A DNA stretch of 64,000 nt from assembly GCF_030936135.1 (NCBI RefSeq), contig NC_082602.1:27717965-27781964 (forward strand), written 5' to 3'. The notes beneath the pieces are model-generated. The model had not been told where the DNA came from. It saw only the letters and a program-made list of their open reading frames with translations, and made no database searches. The stretch is from Gavia stellata (Eukaryota > Chordata > Aves > Gaviiformes > Gaviidae). Made by a program: the position numbers and the translations under genes. Shown here in pieces: positions 12,952-26,200 of the stretch; within the stretch, counting starts at the first letter, position 1; each line of letters begins with the position of its first letter.

Positions 12952-15900
12952 CTGGAAGAGAAAGAAAGGCAGAATGACCCACGATTTGGAGTATGTTCCC
13001 TCAAGAAGAAAAATGAAAGAAACTGCCCACTTGAATAAAAGCTTTGGCATCCTTTCTAGCCCTGAAAAAACCGCTTGAGTCTAGAAGATCCTAAGCACAT
13101 GCCTGTTTCTGCAAGTTATCAACCAAGCTTCCCAAAGAGACTTTATCAGCAGATGGTGAGGATGAAAGTGTCCTCTTACCAAATTAACTTTGAAGAACAG
13201 AACTGTGAAGGCACTTGCTACTGTCAACCCACTGTAATGCTGTTGGGGCAGTGTGGGAGGGGATGTCCTTCCTCCCTCCTTTAAAGTTCTCAGGACAGAA
13301 AGGGAAAGAAGGAGGCAGGGCCTCCCCAGGTGTAAAAAAGCAGGACTGGAGGTGAGCACTGCTTTCCCTCAACACAGGGCTAATGTTGCAGCTGTGGCAA
13401 TGGCATAGGCAGGGCAGTCCCGGCCACCTTCCATGTTCAGCATGTCTGGGGACTCACACAGCCTGCTTGGATCAGAGCAATCTTCACTGCCAGTGCTGGT
13501 TATGTGCATCTGGGTGAGAACAAGCCTGCACGGTTTTGTGCTTCTAAGCGGGCACCAGAGGCAAAGCTCTTCCTGCCTTTCAGCACTATCAGGATCAGGC
13601 TGTGGCAAATCCTCCCAATCCCCACGATGCCTCATGACTGCAGATCCTGGAAAAAGGGCAGAGACAGAAAGACTGGTAAACTAGAAAGGGTTTCCTTTAG
13701 CCCTGTGGTTTTAAAAGCATCGAGTTGTTTATTTTTGGTGCTTACTTCACTATTAATCTGTGGGAGACATTAGTAAACACCATGGCTTTGATCTAAGCCA
13801 TCTCCCCCAAGCAGCCCCTTAACAGCTGTGCTTGCAGCCAGCTCGGTCCTATTTGAAGTGACCTCAGCGTGGCTGTGAGGACACAGCCCGGGTCTTGGTG
13901 TCACTGCGCTTGCTGCAGGCAGCCATGTGCCCGCAACAGTCCCACATGTCACCCTTTGCACAGGCCCTTGGCATGACTGAGACTGCTATGGTGTTTTGGA
14001 GTTGCTTTGTGTGGTTACTGGCTCCGCTGCTTGGACCTCACACTTAGTAAAGCTTTCCATGCCATGGGGCTCATAATGAAAGAATTTAATTCCCAGCTTT
14101 CCGGGACACAGCCCCATTGCTGGAGCATCCGCCTGGCCCTGACGAGGCCTCCCAGAGGCCTGGGCCAGAGGGTGTTCAGGCTAAAGCCCGGGATGTTTCC
14201 TCCCAGGTGGCATTTCTGTTTCTGGAAGGCTGGCATTGCTATCAAGATCCCAAGCTCACTGGTCCCTCTTTCTAGCAACGTCACCCCTCAGTCCTAGCCT
14301 AGGGAGATCAGAAGGACAAGACAGATAAACAGGGCTATTTCTTCTTCCAGCTGGGGCATTTTAACACAGCCCCTTTAATGCCTCAAAAGTGTGAGAGAGA
14401 AGGGTTTCTATAACAGAAATAAAGTCTATCCATAAAATACCTAATCAGTCAGACCAGAAATAGTAATTAAATTCCTAACAAACTAATTCATCCTGCTATG
14501 GGAATGAGGCTGTTTCACAGAGAGCCAAGAGATGGTGGGGGCACCGTGTGTGCACCAGGAGCTGAGACCTGTAATTCCCTCCCCCTGCAATAGCTCCTTC
14601 CTGGCCTGAACCCAGCGTGTTTTGGTGCCACAGCAATCCTGCTGTCCCAGCATCTGGGCAAGAACAACATCTCTGGCAATCTCATTTATGCCTCCACAGG
14701 GCATGCAATAAAGATAGATCCATCCCAGTGGGCCTTGTTATCATTACTGCACAGCAAACTGCTGGGTTTCGATTGCAGGAACCTAGATTTCCTCGATGTG
14801 AGCACTTACTGTACATGGGAACTGTATCCTTCGGCATGCAATTGTCTTTGCTTATAAGAGGGCTGGGACTGGAACAACAAGAGAAGGGAACAAGGTTGAG
14901 ATGCATTGTCCAAGAATCAAGAAAATTCACACGGTGCTCAGTATAACGCTACGTGCCCCTCCCTGTGTAACATTTACTAACTACACTTTTTTTAGATCCC
15001 ATGTACATGCATAGATGAATGCCTTTATGCAGACATTTCTCTGGAGATGGTTTGCAGGCCTTTCTTGTCCTTTTTACATTTACATTAATGCTTTAATTCA
15101 TCAGGCAATGAATTAAAGCTGAATTAATGCCCAAAGCTGGATGTTCCAGTTATTCTGTGAGCTCCACGCCTGGCCACATTTTAAAAATAAACTGGGGTCG
15201 CCCTGCATTGCAAAGAGCTTTATCAGTTTGCCAGGGCAGGGCAGGAAGCACTGGCGAGTTCCTTTCCTTAGTGCTATGCTCTTGCAGACCATGTGTGCTT
15301 TCCAAGCTTAAAAATAACATGGCCAGGGGCCAGGTGCCTCCTCTTGCAGTCTTGACCAGGATGACATTGCTGCTCTGCCCTGCTAGACCTCTGTCCCTGG
15401 AGGTGAAATGTTTTACTGTTACCAGATTACTTCTTAGATGCATAAGGCTGAAAGAAGTCAGCTTCCTTAGGATCTTCTTGTACCCTTCAAGTCTCTCATG
15501 CCCAGCTGCCCATGGGCACACCGCTTCCAGAGGTTACCTGTCCCAAAGCTCTGCTAGTAGAAGGTGTTAGGCCAGACATCCCCAAGTCCATTGCTGGCTG
15601 GCTCAGCTGAATTCATTCTGGGTCACACTGACAATCTAGGCTACCCCAGCTGATTTCGCAGGAGTAGGTTAGGAAGCACATACACAACCTCTTCCCCCAG
15701 CAAACTCTACAGGCATCAGACTCTGGAAGACAATCAGGATGAAAACTGGAAGTTACATCTTCAGCTTGCATGAATTTGCAAGAGGCATGTCTGTTTTCAG
15801 CCTGAACAGAGGAAGTTCTCCTGGTCAAAACTGCCCTTTTGCTACTGTAGCTATTCAAACCAGAAAATGAAGCAAAACGTTAACCTCAGTTAAGGCTTAA

Positions 15901-18900
15901 GGTTAATGATGCTCAGTGTCCAAGGTCAGTGGAGCCTGGCCTTGACAGCAGCAAGGGTGGTAGGGGCAGAACATTCCCACATCTCATCAGACACAGCTTT
16001 CCTGGCTAATATGAAAAGACTAAATAATACAGGTGAAACCAGTAGCACTGCCTGCTAGGGCAGTCCAGCCTTCCCCATAACAAAGGCTGCTCTTTTTCCT
16101 TGCTTTTAACTTCAGCCCAAGCAATTTAAGTCTGATAAAAATATTTATGCCTGCTCTGGCTGAGACAGCTTTTGTGTGGGGAAGTGGGAGAGAGTCCAAA
16201 TGTTTCCAAGCCAGAGACTAAGAAAGAGAAGCATCATTATTTCATCTACGCATCAAATTTAGCAGCATTTCAAGTATGGGGGGAAAAAAAAAGTATCCAT
16301 GAGTTTTTAAACAGCAAGGTCCCACAGTGATCTTCAATCTTTTCCAAATTTCTGGCCCTGCCAGTTTTTTCCCATTCAAAGTATAGACAATGTCCAGACT
16401 TGGTAACAGGCTTACATCTAACTACCTTCTGCAGACCCTCTTGTGACAGTCCCAGGGCTCCCAAGACAGGCCACCTCCACGAGCAGCCAAGCCTGCCTTC
16501 GCCCCGCTCCCTGGGCCAGGGGGTTCCCCAGGTGAGAGAGCAGAGACCCCCCCACCTCTTGTGCTCCTGTGGGCACAAAGCAGGGAAAGGAGCAGCAAGA
16601 CCAAGGAAAGCTGCTTGGGGAAGGAGGGCGGGGGGCAAGCAGGTACATGGAGCCCCCCTGTCTTGATGCAAAGCTCTGTCTCTGCTCACTGCCCAGCATG
16701 TGATGCTGCTTGTTCAAACCTGCTTCTGGCACCAGAATTAGTTTGCTTCTGGGCTTTTCTGTGGCACTCACTGCTTCATTGACTGGGTGCTTCACTGATT
16801 TTAAGGTTAACGACCGCTCTGAACAACCCTGGGAAGTGAGGGGGCAGGCGCCGTCCCACTCTCCAGCTGGGGAGGGCTCAGAGACATAAAAGCAGCTGAT
16901 CGCTCCGCTGCCCGATTAGAAACAACGATCAGCTGCATCCTGCAGCACTTGGTATGTTCAAAGGCTGAATTCACCAAGAGCACCTGCAGCCCTCCACCCT
17001 CAGCTCCCAGGCAAGTTAGGCCTCATCCTTTCAAGCCTGAAGCAGCCTCCCTGGCTGGAGGATCCCAGTCAGTCCCACAGCAGGTCCTGGATGATGCAGG
17101 GAGCCCCAAGAGGGGAAGGGGAAAGAGGACACTGCTATCTTGCAGTTCAGGTTGGTGCCATGAAGCCACATGCAGAAGGAGGCCAGCTCTCACAGCAGCA
17201 GATCTGAAAGCCCTTAGCTGCACAATTCAGTAATGTTTGGTTCACCCACTCACCTGGAGCATGGTTACAGGTAGCGTGTTGCAAGGAAAGGGAAGCAGCA
17301 CATGAAGCTCACAGGCACATAAAGCCTTCTCACAGCCAGGCAGTGGCTTGCCTAAGGTCAAGTAATGGCTGGAGAGCACCCTCTGCACAGGGACTTTGAG
17401 AGGTGGCTGAAATCCTCTTGCATACACGTCATAAAAACCAAGGGGTGAGTATGCCCAGAGAGGCTTGCCCCAGAACTGCCACTGGGAAAGACTCTTCTCC
17501 TTTGAGACATTTGGGCAGTGCCAGCCATGCCAAAGGCTGGAGAGGAAATGAGCTGGAGCTCTGAAAATGGTCCTTCAGGTGAGACCAGACTCACCAGCCA
17601 TGCTCAGCCCCTTGGCATTGGAGTAAAGGCAGAGTTGCAGCTCCTCACCAGCACAAATGGAGCCCCCTAAGCTGAAAAACTGGTGCTGAGCTCTGCAAAC
17701 CCTCACTTGCTGTGCCTGCATCTCTGCAGTAACTGAATCTGCATCTCCTGAACTACCTGGGTACCTGCACAAGTGGCCTTGAAGGAAAATCGACTGCAGA
17801 GACTATCACAAGACAATATAAAAATAGCCATTGCACTGTTTCCTGACTGTAGTCAGCCCTGAAGATGAATAGTGCTTGCAGTGCACACTAGTGCAAGCAG
17901 ATTTGCTTAGTGGTGTTTTACGTGGCATAGGGGCAGAGCTCAGCTCTACCTTCAGCTTCTGCCTTGAAGACCTCCTCCTCTCCTGGGAGTGTCACAGAGC
18001 TCATCTGGTGTTCCTGTGGGCCGACTTGGGACAGACGCTGCCCTGTGGCAGTGTGTACTCTCCCCCTTCCCACCAGCCACCCTGCCACAGGGCATTTCCC
18101 TGCATGAGCAGCGAAGTCCTTTGTAGAGACGATGATGCTCAAAGCCATAAAAATGTCCTTTTCCTTCCAGTTAATATATGTTCAACTTCTGATGTCCCCA
18201 AGCCTTCCTCACACCCTTTTCCACAGCAGCTTCAGACCCTTTTGCCTCCTGCTCAGTCTGGCAAAGGAAAAGAAAGAGATTTAAATGGCACCTTGCAAGT
18301 TGCCTCTGTAAGCTGCTCATGCGCTCTGTGCCCAGATAACCCTCCATTTTCTCTGAAGACATGGGAGAATATTTCCCTTTCACTAACGGTCCCTTTCTTT
18401 CCTCAAGAGTTCCTCATACAGCTATACTTTTTCCACCCTTTTATTCCCTTAATTTTTGAATCATGGGAAGCAAAACACGTTCTGGCTGGTGCTCAGCAAT
18501 AAACCAGACAGGAGTAAGCTGAAGCTTTGATTCTTAAATTAGAAAAACCCAAGTCAAGCCACTGAATGCAGTTCAGTAATACACTGGAATACGCCAAGAC
18601 ATCATTTACAACACACTTGATTGCTTCCTGCGATTTGGCTGACACAAAAAGCAGTGACTAGGTGGCTGACACATTGTGTTTTGCTTTGGTAGGCTACAAG
18701 AAAAGAGGCAATTCGAAGAGATGATAGAAACTACAGCTGCTTGGGACCTTTTTTCATTGAAAGCTGCCAAGTTTTTGAAACCAGAACTTTCATGGGAACA
18801 AATAGGATTTCAGAGACTCTTTTTGGGAAGGTCCTTGAGGTCTGGAAAGGACTCTGCTGCCTGTTTTGACTGGAGAGATTAACAGCCCAAAACAGTCACT

Positions 18901-21900
18901 AACCTGCACTTGGGACTTTCTTCCCAGTAAGATGTGAATCTGAAGGCCAAGGGGTTTCAGGCCCAGCCCGGCCATACTCCCTCATGGCTGAGCTTCTGGG
19001 AGCTCCATGATTCCTCCCCTTGCTGTAACAGAAAACAAATTGCCTTTTGGCCTTTGAGTGTATAGCCTGAAATGCTTCTGCTGCATTTATGAAGACCTAG
19101 TCAAGACAAAAAGTTTGTTGAAAGCCCTTTGTAACGCACTATGACCTTCTCCAATTTGCAAATACCATTGCCACCTCTGCAGGTATTCAGAGGTATGCCC
19201 GGCTGCAGCAGAAAGAAATGACGCTTCCTCTTACTGATGACTACAAGCTCTGAATTGTACGAAACATGCACAATGAAAGAGAAATGGGGTTTGCAGAGAT
19301 GCCTGTCAAAAACTTGGAAAGATGCACTTTATTTTGTCAACCCCAGACCATGCTGCTGTTTTTCCACCATGTCCCCATCAACGTTTACAGAGCAGTCGAA
19401 AGGCCTTTGCTGGCTCAGGACAGCTAGTGAGGGCAGTTTTCCTTCCAGCTGCTACATGAAAAGCCTCAGGAATAGACACGTGCTGGATGGATGTTCATGG
19501 AAAAAGATGAAGGTACCACTAGAGAGAGCAGTACCCTGGTGAAGATATCAGACTGGTCTCTGCTATTAGTTACTGGGAACTTGTTCAAATTTTGCCTCTT
19601 TTGCACTGAGAAGAATGAGAAAATGTTCAGGTTTTAATTTTATATGCACATATTTAAAAAACAGAGCACACATCTGTGACCCTATAGTCTGATCACTTAC
19701 TTGGGATGACAGAAACTTCTGTTGAAGGCTCTCCTCCAAATTCCGGAGGGAGTAACAGTAATCTAAGCTTTGGTCTCCTTCCCAGCCCCTGAGGTTGCTG
19801 GCCTCATCACTTGGCTGCTTTCAGGTCAATGCTCCGCTCTCCTGGTTTGACCTGGGCTTTCACAAGACTTGGGGAATTGATTGTGGCAGGACTTCACTCA
19901 AACCTGGCTTGTTCTTGAGACCATTTTTACCGAAGAAGTGTTTTTTGGGGTGGGCACGGGAGGAGTCCCATTTTGGTGAAGAATTTCAGACCAGAAGCAA
20001 GTGAGGTTTCCTCCCAGATCAGCACTACATTTGTTGAGGCCTGCGGGTTATCCAGCACCCCAGTGTGATGGACGCTGCCAGCTAAGCCAGCTCCTAGGAG
20101 ACACCATACGGAAGCACTGTATCTCAAAACAAGAGTTCCCATGTTCGCCTGAGTCAGCAAGGTGAGGCTGTGGTATCAGGTGGGGCTGGTAAAGCGCTGA
20201 ACCCTCAGGGATGGCTGGAGGGCCCTTACAGCGGAGGTGAACGCTCAGAGCCCATGTACTGAAACACCTCCCAAGGTGACTAAGGGTTTATTGCACCAGT
20301 CTACCCTTCCCACCCATACATTGCCACATGTGACTCTGCCTGGCTTTCACCTGGCACAGGCAGCAAGAGCCCAGATGCTGAGATGAGGATCCTCAGCTGG
20401 TTTCTACCCTCCAGGATGAAGACCCCACTGCTTCAGTGAGAACATGTCCTCCGACTCGTACAAAGCCATGAAGACACCCCACTTCCCCCTCCACCATCAG
20501 CTATGACAGCACCCAGCACAGCCCACCCAGAGATTGCTCAGCATGGGGCAGCCAGGAGGGGCTCCTGCTCTCCCATCTCTTGAGCACACAGTCAGCTGAA
20601 GCACACACAGCCCACCCAGGAAGATGAGGAGCCACAAAAGCACAATACAGAGCCTGAGCGGCACCAACTTGTGCTGTTCTTTCACCCCCTATGAATTAAA
20701 CTTGCGTGCAGGACGTTGGTGTGATAAGCTACCGACTGGGACAGAACAGTGCCAGCCACAGCAGCTATAACTCATGCTCTGACTTGTCTTTTTGAGGATT
20801 AAATTAGCGCTACAGACAAAGTACCAAATTCCAGTTGCTAGCACAGTCGCAGTTGGTTTGACACAGACTGGTGGGATCGGGCTCTGTCTTTGGCTCTCCA
20901 GTGGAAAGGACCAAATGCACCAACTCACGAGACGCAGAGGCTTGGATGTTGAGACTGGTACTACAACCACGTTTAAAACCAGAACAAGCCAGCGGGCCTG
21001 CTCGGGACTGCAAAAGACAGGTATGGCAGAGCAACTGCCTTCCAAAACCTGCCTGGAAGCCCCACCCCAGATTAGCTGCTTGGCCACAGGACAGCAGTTG
21101 GACAAGGCCACTTGCCTGATAACTATTGTTTTGCCATTTGATTGAGAACACGTTAGCCTTTCGTAACATCCCTGGACATCCTGTCCTGGGCCTGCTGCAG
21201 TGCCAACGGGGTCAGTTGCACAGCCTGAGTCGGACATCCTGCCCAACAGATCTGCTGTGGACTTCGGAAGCAATATTTTCCTCCCAGTGTCACCAGATCA
21301 GGTATTTCCAAGGAAATGCTGATGCTCATCCTGTGTACAGGACTAGGTCGGCCTCCCTTCCCATGGGCAGGCGGATTTGGGGTGGATAAGCATGTGAGCC
21401 GCACTGACATTGCTCCGGAGACAGATGCTACCATGCAGCCCCAGGTACAAGCAAAGACTGACTTTGCCAGCATCTCTTCAAGCAGAGGAGTGCTTGGCTT
21501 GCCCTGGGAAGGACAGGAAGTCTCTCTCATGTCTTCCAGTCATTCACTATCTTTGCCATCATGAAGCTTGCTGCAGTTTGAACCCCTAACTTTCCAGTGA
21601 CCACTGTGGGTAAAAGTGGGACAGACTGTTTCTTTTCTTCTTGCAGTAGCACTCAAGATGTTCAGAGGTCCTCCCCTCCTGCCTCAGCTTTCACTGCACA
21701 CACATGCATTTATAAGATGTTGCCATAAAATCCCATGGGCCTCCTTCCCCCAAAGCCTAGACAGTACAAAATTTTCTTTCTGGCTTAAAAGGAGTTATTT
21801 GCCTTCCAGGGCTCTTTTCCAAAACCCAAAGACATGTGGCATCTGTTAGATTTTCAGTTATATCAGCAAGTGCGTATCTGGATATTTCTAAGTCCTTATT

Positions 21901-22464
21901 TCTCAGTGCATACATGTATCACGCCACTAACAAGAAAACAATTCTGGCCGCCCCTTCTTGCCCCAGAAGCTGGCAGCCACTGTCAAAAATGGCTGTAATA
22001 ACTACTAAATAAATGCAGAACCACATCATGCCCCCAAAGTACTCACTGTTTACTCACTGTAAGGCTGGACCCAAGAGCGGGTGCCCATGGAGACCAGGAG
22101 ACAAAGCTAATAGCATGAGGAGTGTGTTACTCAGCATCCTGCCCATTGCCTGAATGTGTTTGGTTTTTTTTTTTTCTTTTTGACTGTGCAAGCCAGCTCA
22201 GCTCTTGTCAGCAAGCAGCACGTGGGCAGCCTGTGCAGTGCCTCGGGTTCCCCCTGCTACGGCCAAGATGGGGTTTTACAAATTGGAACATAGTGCTGGC
22301 TGGGAGGGAGGCAGGAGGGGAAAAAGGTAGGAAGTGTGCATGTGGCTCCCACCCACGTACTGAGCTGTTGTGGTAGGATCCTGTCCAGGAACAACTTGGC
22401 TTTTTAAGCCAAATACATTTTGTCTGTTAATTGTGAGGAAAACAATTGGAGTAGACCGAACTTT

Positions 22465-22517
22465 TGTGGTTTGTTTTTTGGTTGTGTTTTTTTTTTGTTT
22501 GTTTGTTTGTTTTTTTA
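22465..22517. repeat. T-rich (GTTT)n low-complexity tract
   Basis: Runs of T interrupted by single G, including four consecutive gttt units, end in ttttttt at 22517. It is simple-sequence DNA inside the presumed ITPRIP intron. A shorter T-run lies at 22164-22175. Confidence 0.85.
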
Positions 22518-23217
22518 AGGAGAAAAAGAGACACACACCAAGGAGAAAAAATAAAGGCTTACCAACCTCGCCAGCTCCCTCAGCCTCAAACCCAACATGA
22601 TGGGAGCCTGGGCAATAGATGGTCATTCCCTTGCACAATCCTTCATCAGCACAGATGGACACAAAATCCCTGCTGCTTTATGAAAAGCCTGATGGTGTCA
22701 ACCACAATGTATGGTGCAATGTCACTGCACAGGTGCTCCTCTGGCCTCCACCTGGTGCTCACGCTGGGACCCACTCTGGCTGTCACCCTCTCAGCCACAT
22801 GACCTCCCCTTGCATATGCAGCAGCCATGGCTCATTGATCCGACCTGGCAGTCACCTCAGGGAAAGGTGGTGAGAATACAAAAAGGATTCAATTGCTAAG
22901 ATGTTTGTTTAAATCTGCCCTCCTTTTCCCCGCTTAATTCTCAACAAGGTGGAGGAAAAAAAAAATAAAATCACACCAGCATTGTTAAACCAGGCAGTGG
23001 TTACTCTGACTCTCCTCATTCTAAGGTAAGCATATGCCCAACATCGCTACGCATCCAACTTAACTCTACGTTGTACATCCATTGAAACAAATGTTTCAGT
23101 ATTAAAAGGGTTGGTGGAAACATTATTAGAAAGCTCATTTCCCAGCAGGGATACACCACTCCAGCACATCTAAGAGCACATGTGTATATTGGCACAGCTC
23201 AGATGTGACTCGCAGAA

Positions 23218-23247
23218 TGATTATGTTTTACATGTAAAACATAATCA
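23218..23247. repeat. perfect 30-bp palindrome
   Basis: Each half is 15 bp. The left half is tgattatgttttaca and the right half is its exact reverse complement, with the axis between 23232 and 23233 and no spacer. The flanking bases (a on both sides) do not pair, so the symmetry stops there. It is AT-rich and lies in the presumed ITPRIP intron. Transcribed from either strand it could form a tight hairpin, and as DNA a cruciform. No function is implied by the sequence alone. Confidence 0.95.
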
Positions 23248-26200
23248 AGTCCCATTTCAGTCATGTAACTATAAGCACTTATATATTACAGACAGTAGAA
23301 AACACAGTAGTTGCCAGACACTTCCACACTGAGATGCTGAACAGAAATACAGCAAAAAGAAATTGTCATTGCAGGCTGGGCATTTGGTTGATTTGAGATC
23401 TTCTATTCCATCATAGTCTTGACTCAGTGACAAAGTCACACTCCTATGTCAGGAGACCTGCAGGCCCAAGTATCTGCTTAAAAAGGACTCAAACACTGGA
23501 TGAGATCAGAGGTTTGTGTGATATTGGACTATTGTTTTGCTAACCAGTTACAGCTGTTTGTATTCAAACAGTTGGGGAGGAACAGTATTTTAAAGCTGGC
23601 TATTGTAGCCAAAACATCACCACAGAAATAAAAAGCAATGCTTTATTCCATTGCCTGAAATAGCAACTTTTTTATAAAACACATTATAGTTCCTTAAATA
23701 AAGTAAAAAAATCCAACAGACTGTGAAAGCCCCTGCAGGGATGAGTAGAGGATGTGGAAAGAGGAGAGAGCAAAATAGAGCACTTTTTCTGCAATGCCCA
23801 ATTTCCTTGACTTTCACTAACACGACTCCCTGATCTAAGCAGAGGCACTCCTCATTGCATGCCAGCGTCTGCAGGAAGAATCAGGCCCTTTTACTTCATT
23901 ACCTGGTGGCTCTAGAAGAGAACAGGAGAAACAACACAAATGCTTTGGGAAGCAGCAAGCCCAGTCTTGGCTCGCTAGTCATAAACCTGAAAACTGCCAA
24001 GAGACACACACGCACACAAATATGTTGGCTGCAGAGTACTGCTGGCTAACCCTGCTTTTCAAAATCAGTTTGAATAAATAAAAATCAGAAGAAAATAGCA
24101 AAGCCATACAAGAAAACAAACTGCCCCACTTCCATACAATATTTTCACGAAGCTCATCCTTTCAGCAGCCGTGGCCACCAACTCAGAGCCATTTTCACCC
24201 AAAAGGAATGACTCTGAGACCAGCCTATTGCCACATGCACCCATATTTAATAATTTTCATGTGCTCTTTGGTCAGTCCCCTCTGCTTACCAACAAAAGAA
24301 AACATCTTTAAGGTCTTTCTTTCCCTGAAGAGTTTGTAAAATGAATGCTGGGAAGAAAAACTCTGAAAAGACTCAATGGGTAAGAGCAGTGTAACATGCA
24401 CTGCTGTAGCAAAAGTACCAAACACATGTTACGGCTGTGAAGTCACATGGTTTTCATTTGGGATGTGTGGGGTGAACACATACGCTTGCTTCCTTTATAA
24501 CATACGCACCACAAAGGAAGGCTTTGTTTGAAAGCCAAGGGACAGCCTCTCCTCACTCTTAAAGGCTAAGTTACAACGTAATGGGAACTGTGAGTCATAG
24601 CTGTGAGGCCCCTGCTCACAGGCACAAAAATCCCCTCTGCTGCAGCAGGCAAGGAGCTTAGCTTAGCAAGGAGCAAAGACAGCTTCCAGCTCCGCAAGGG
24701 AGACTGGAAGTGTCCAGGACTAGCAGCAAATACAAGGCTGAGCTGAGAGCACGTGTTGTGGATGACTTAGGACGCAAACACGTCCCTTTCAGTCGACATT
24801 TCTTCCTGTAACTCTTTCAGAGCTTGAAATCATAACCCTGCACCCGTTCCAAGAGCATGAAGCAGCTATGGCTCAACAGGGAGGTGGGATGGACGTCAGC
24901 CAAGCACCTTCAGACTGTCTTTTGACTTTGGCTGCGGAAAAGCATGGCCATGATACTTAAACGGAGCTTAGCCAGCTTGCTAGGTAGGACTGCAGTAGAG
25001 CGATATGTCCTTAAGTCACCCAGTATGCCAGATAATTTACGTCGCTGTGTGTTACAGTAGGGGAGGGTCAGCTGATGGATTCCAGCTATCCAAAATACAG
25101 ACACCCATCTCATCCTTGCCCCTACTAGCCTGGGAGAAAAAGATAAGGGTCTTCTTCAATTATGAATGGGTTGCAGTCTGCAGTGGAGAAGTGGCTGTGC
25201 TGCAGAAAATCCAAGTGTTTTGTCTCACTTTTCCAACAGTCCTAAAGCATCTGGTTGCTAAATCTCCAGAGGCCTTTAGAAATCAAACTCTCAACTGAAA
25301 CCAGTGGCAGGCAGGTACCTGAGCATCCAGGAGGAAATAGCTTAGGATCTAAGCATTTTGGGTGCAGATACACACATGAGCACAAGCCCCTCTGCGAAGC
25401 ACTAGACTGTGAACATCAAGGGTCACAGTTTAAGTTGAGAATGTCTCCTTAGCTCCATATCTGGTATGTAGTAACATTCTACAAGAGCTTAAAAAATACG
25501 GGAAAAAAAATAGGTTCAAAAAAGCAATACAATCTCCCCCCTCTGCCTACATGCATGGCCTACATGGCACCTGGATGGTTTCTGGCAAGTCTTTGTCTAC
25601 TTTGTTCTGAAAAGCTTCCAGCAAATCTCCATCTCTGCCTCTCAAGGCAGTCTAGACTACTGCTTAACTACTTCTACCTGTAGGAAAGTCTCCTTATCAC
25701 TGCATGTGCTTTCTCCAAAAAAAGCTGTAAGCCCTGATAGGATTCTGGCACATGCAGGTGGTATCTTGTCTTAAGGAGCTACTTCCGTCCCTGTGGGCAG
25801 CGTGGGAACTGTTTGCTCCCACTCCGTTATCAGGTGCTCCCCAAGCATCACCAAATCCTCTGCAATTTGGAAGAACTGAAAGCAAGGCATTCCAAAGCTG
25901 ATTTTCATTGTTTTCATTTGAGCTTGGCCACAAACTCCATCTTTTCAATTGACGGCACCCACCATCCCTTGAGGCAACCCAAAGAAAGATGCAGTTGCTT
26001 GCACAGGTGGCTCAACCTTATAGCTAATGTCACTTTTCTGCCCAGGCGCAAGAACCTTCTCTGCGTGTTCTTCCCCCTGGTTTTGAAAGCAAAGGAACTG
26101 TACGTTTTCCTTTGCCAGGCAACTGAAATAACCATATGAATCGGAGACTGTGCCTAACAGGGCTTAAATTCTGCAACAGTTGGCCTCAATGATCCTCATC

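Noticed and set aside
12939-13004. 22-residue N-terminal extension of ITPRIP from an upstream ATG
   Set aside because: The added codons read through a polypyrimidine tract and splice acceptor. The known ITPRIP start aligns with the ATG at 12938.
17876-18502. 208-codon plus-strand open frame in the ITPRIP intron
   Set aside because: It is long for chance but has no recognisable motif, has the Ser/Pro/Leu/Cys bias of pyrimidine-rich DNA, and lacks nearby exon or promoter signals.
20689-21273. 194-codon minus-strand open frame in the ITPRIP intron
   Set aside because: There is no domain or family resemblance, and competing open frames of 117 and 119 codons overlap it, so it is not convincing as a gene or exon.
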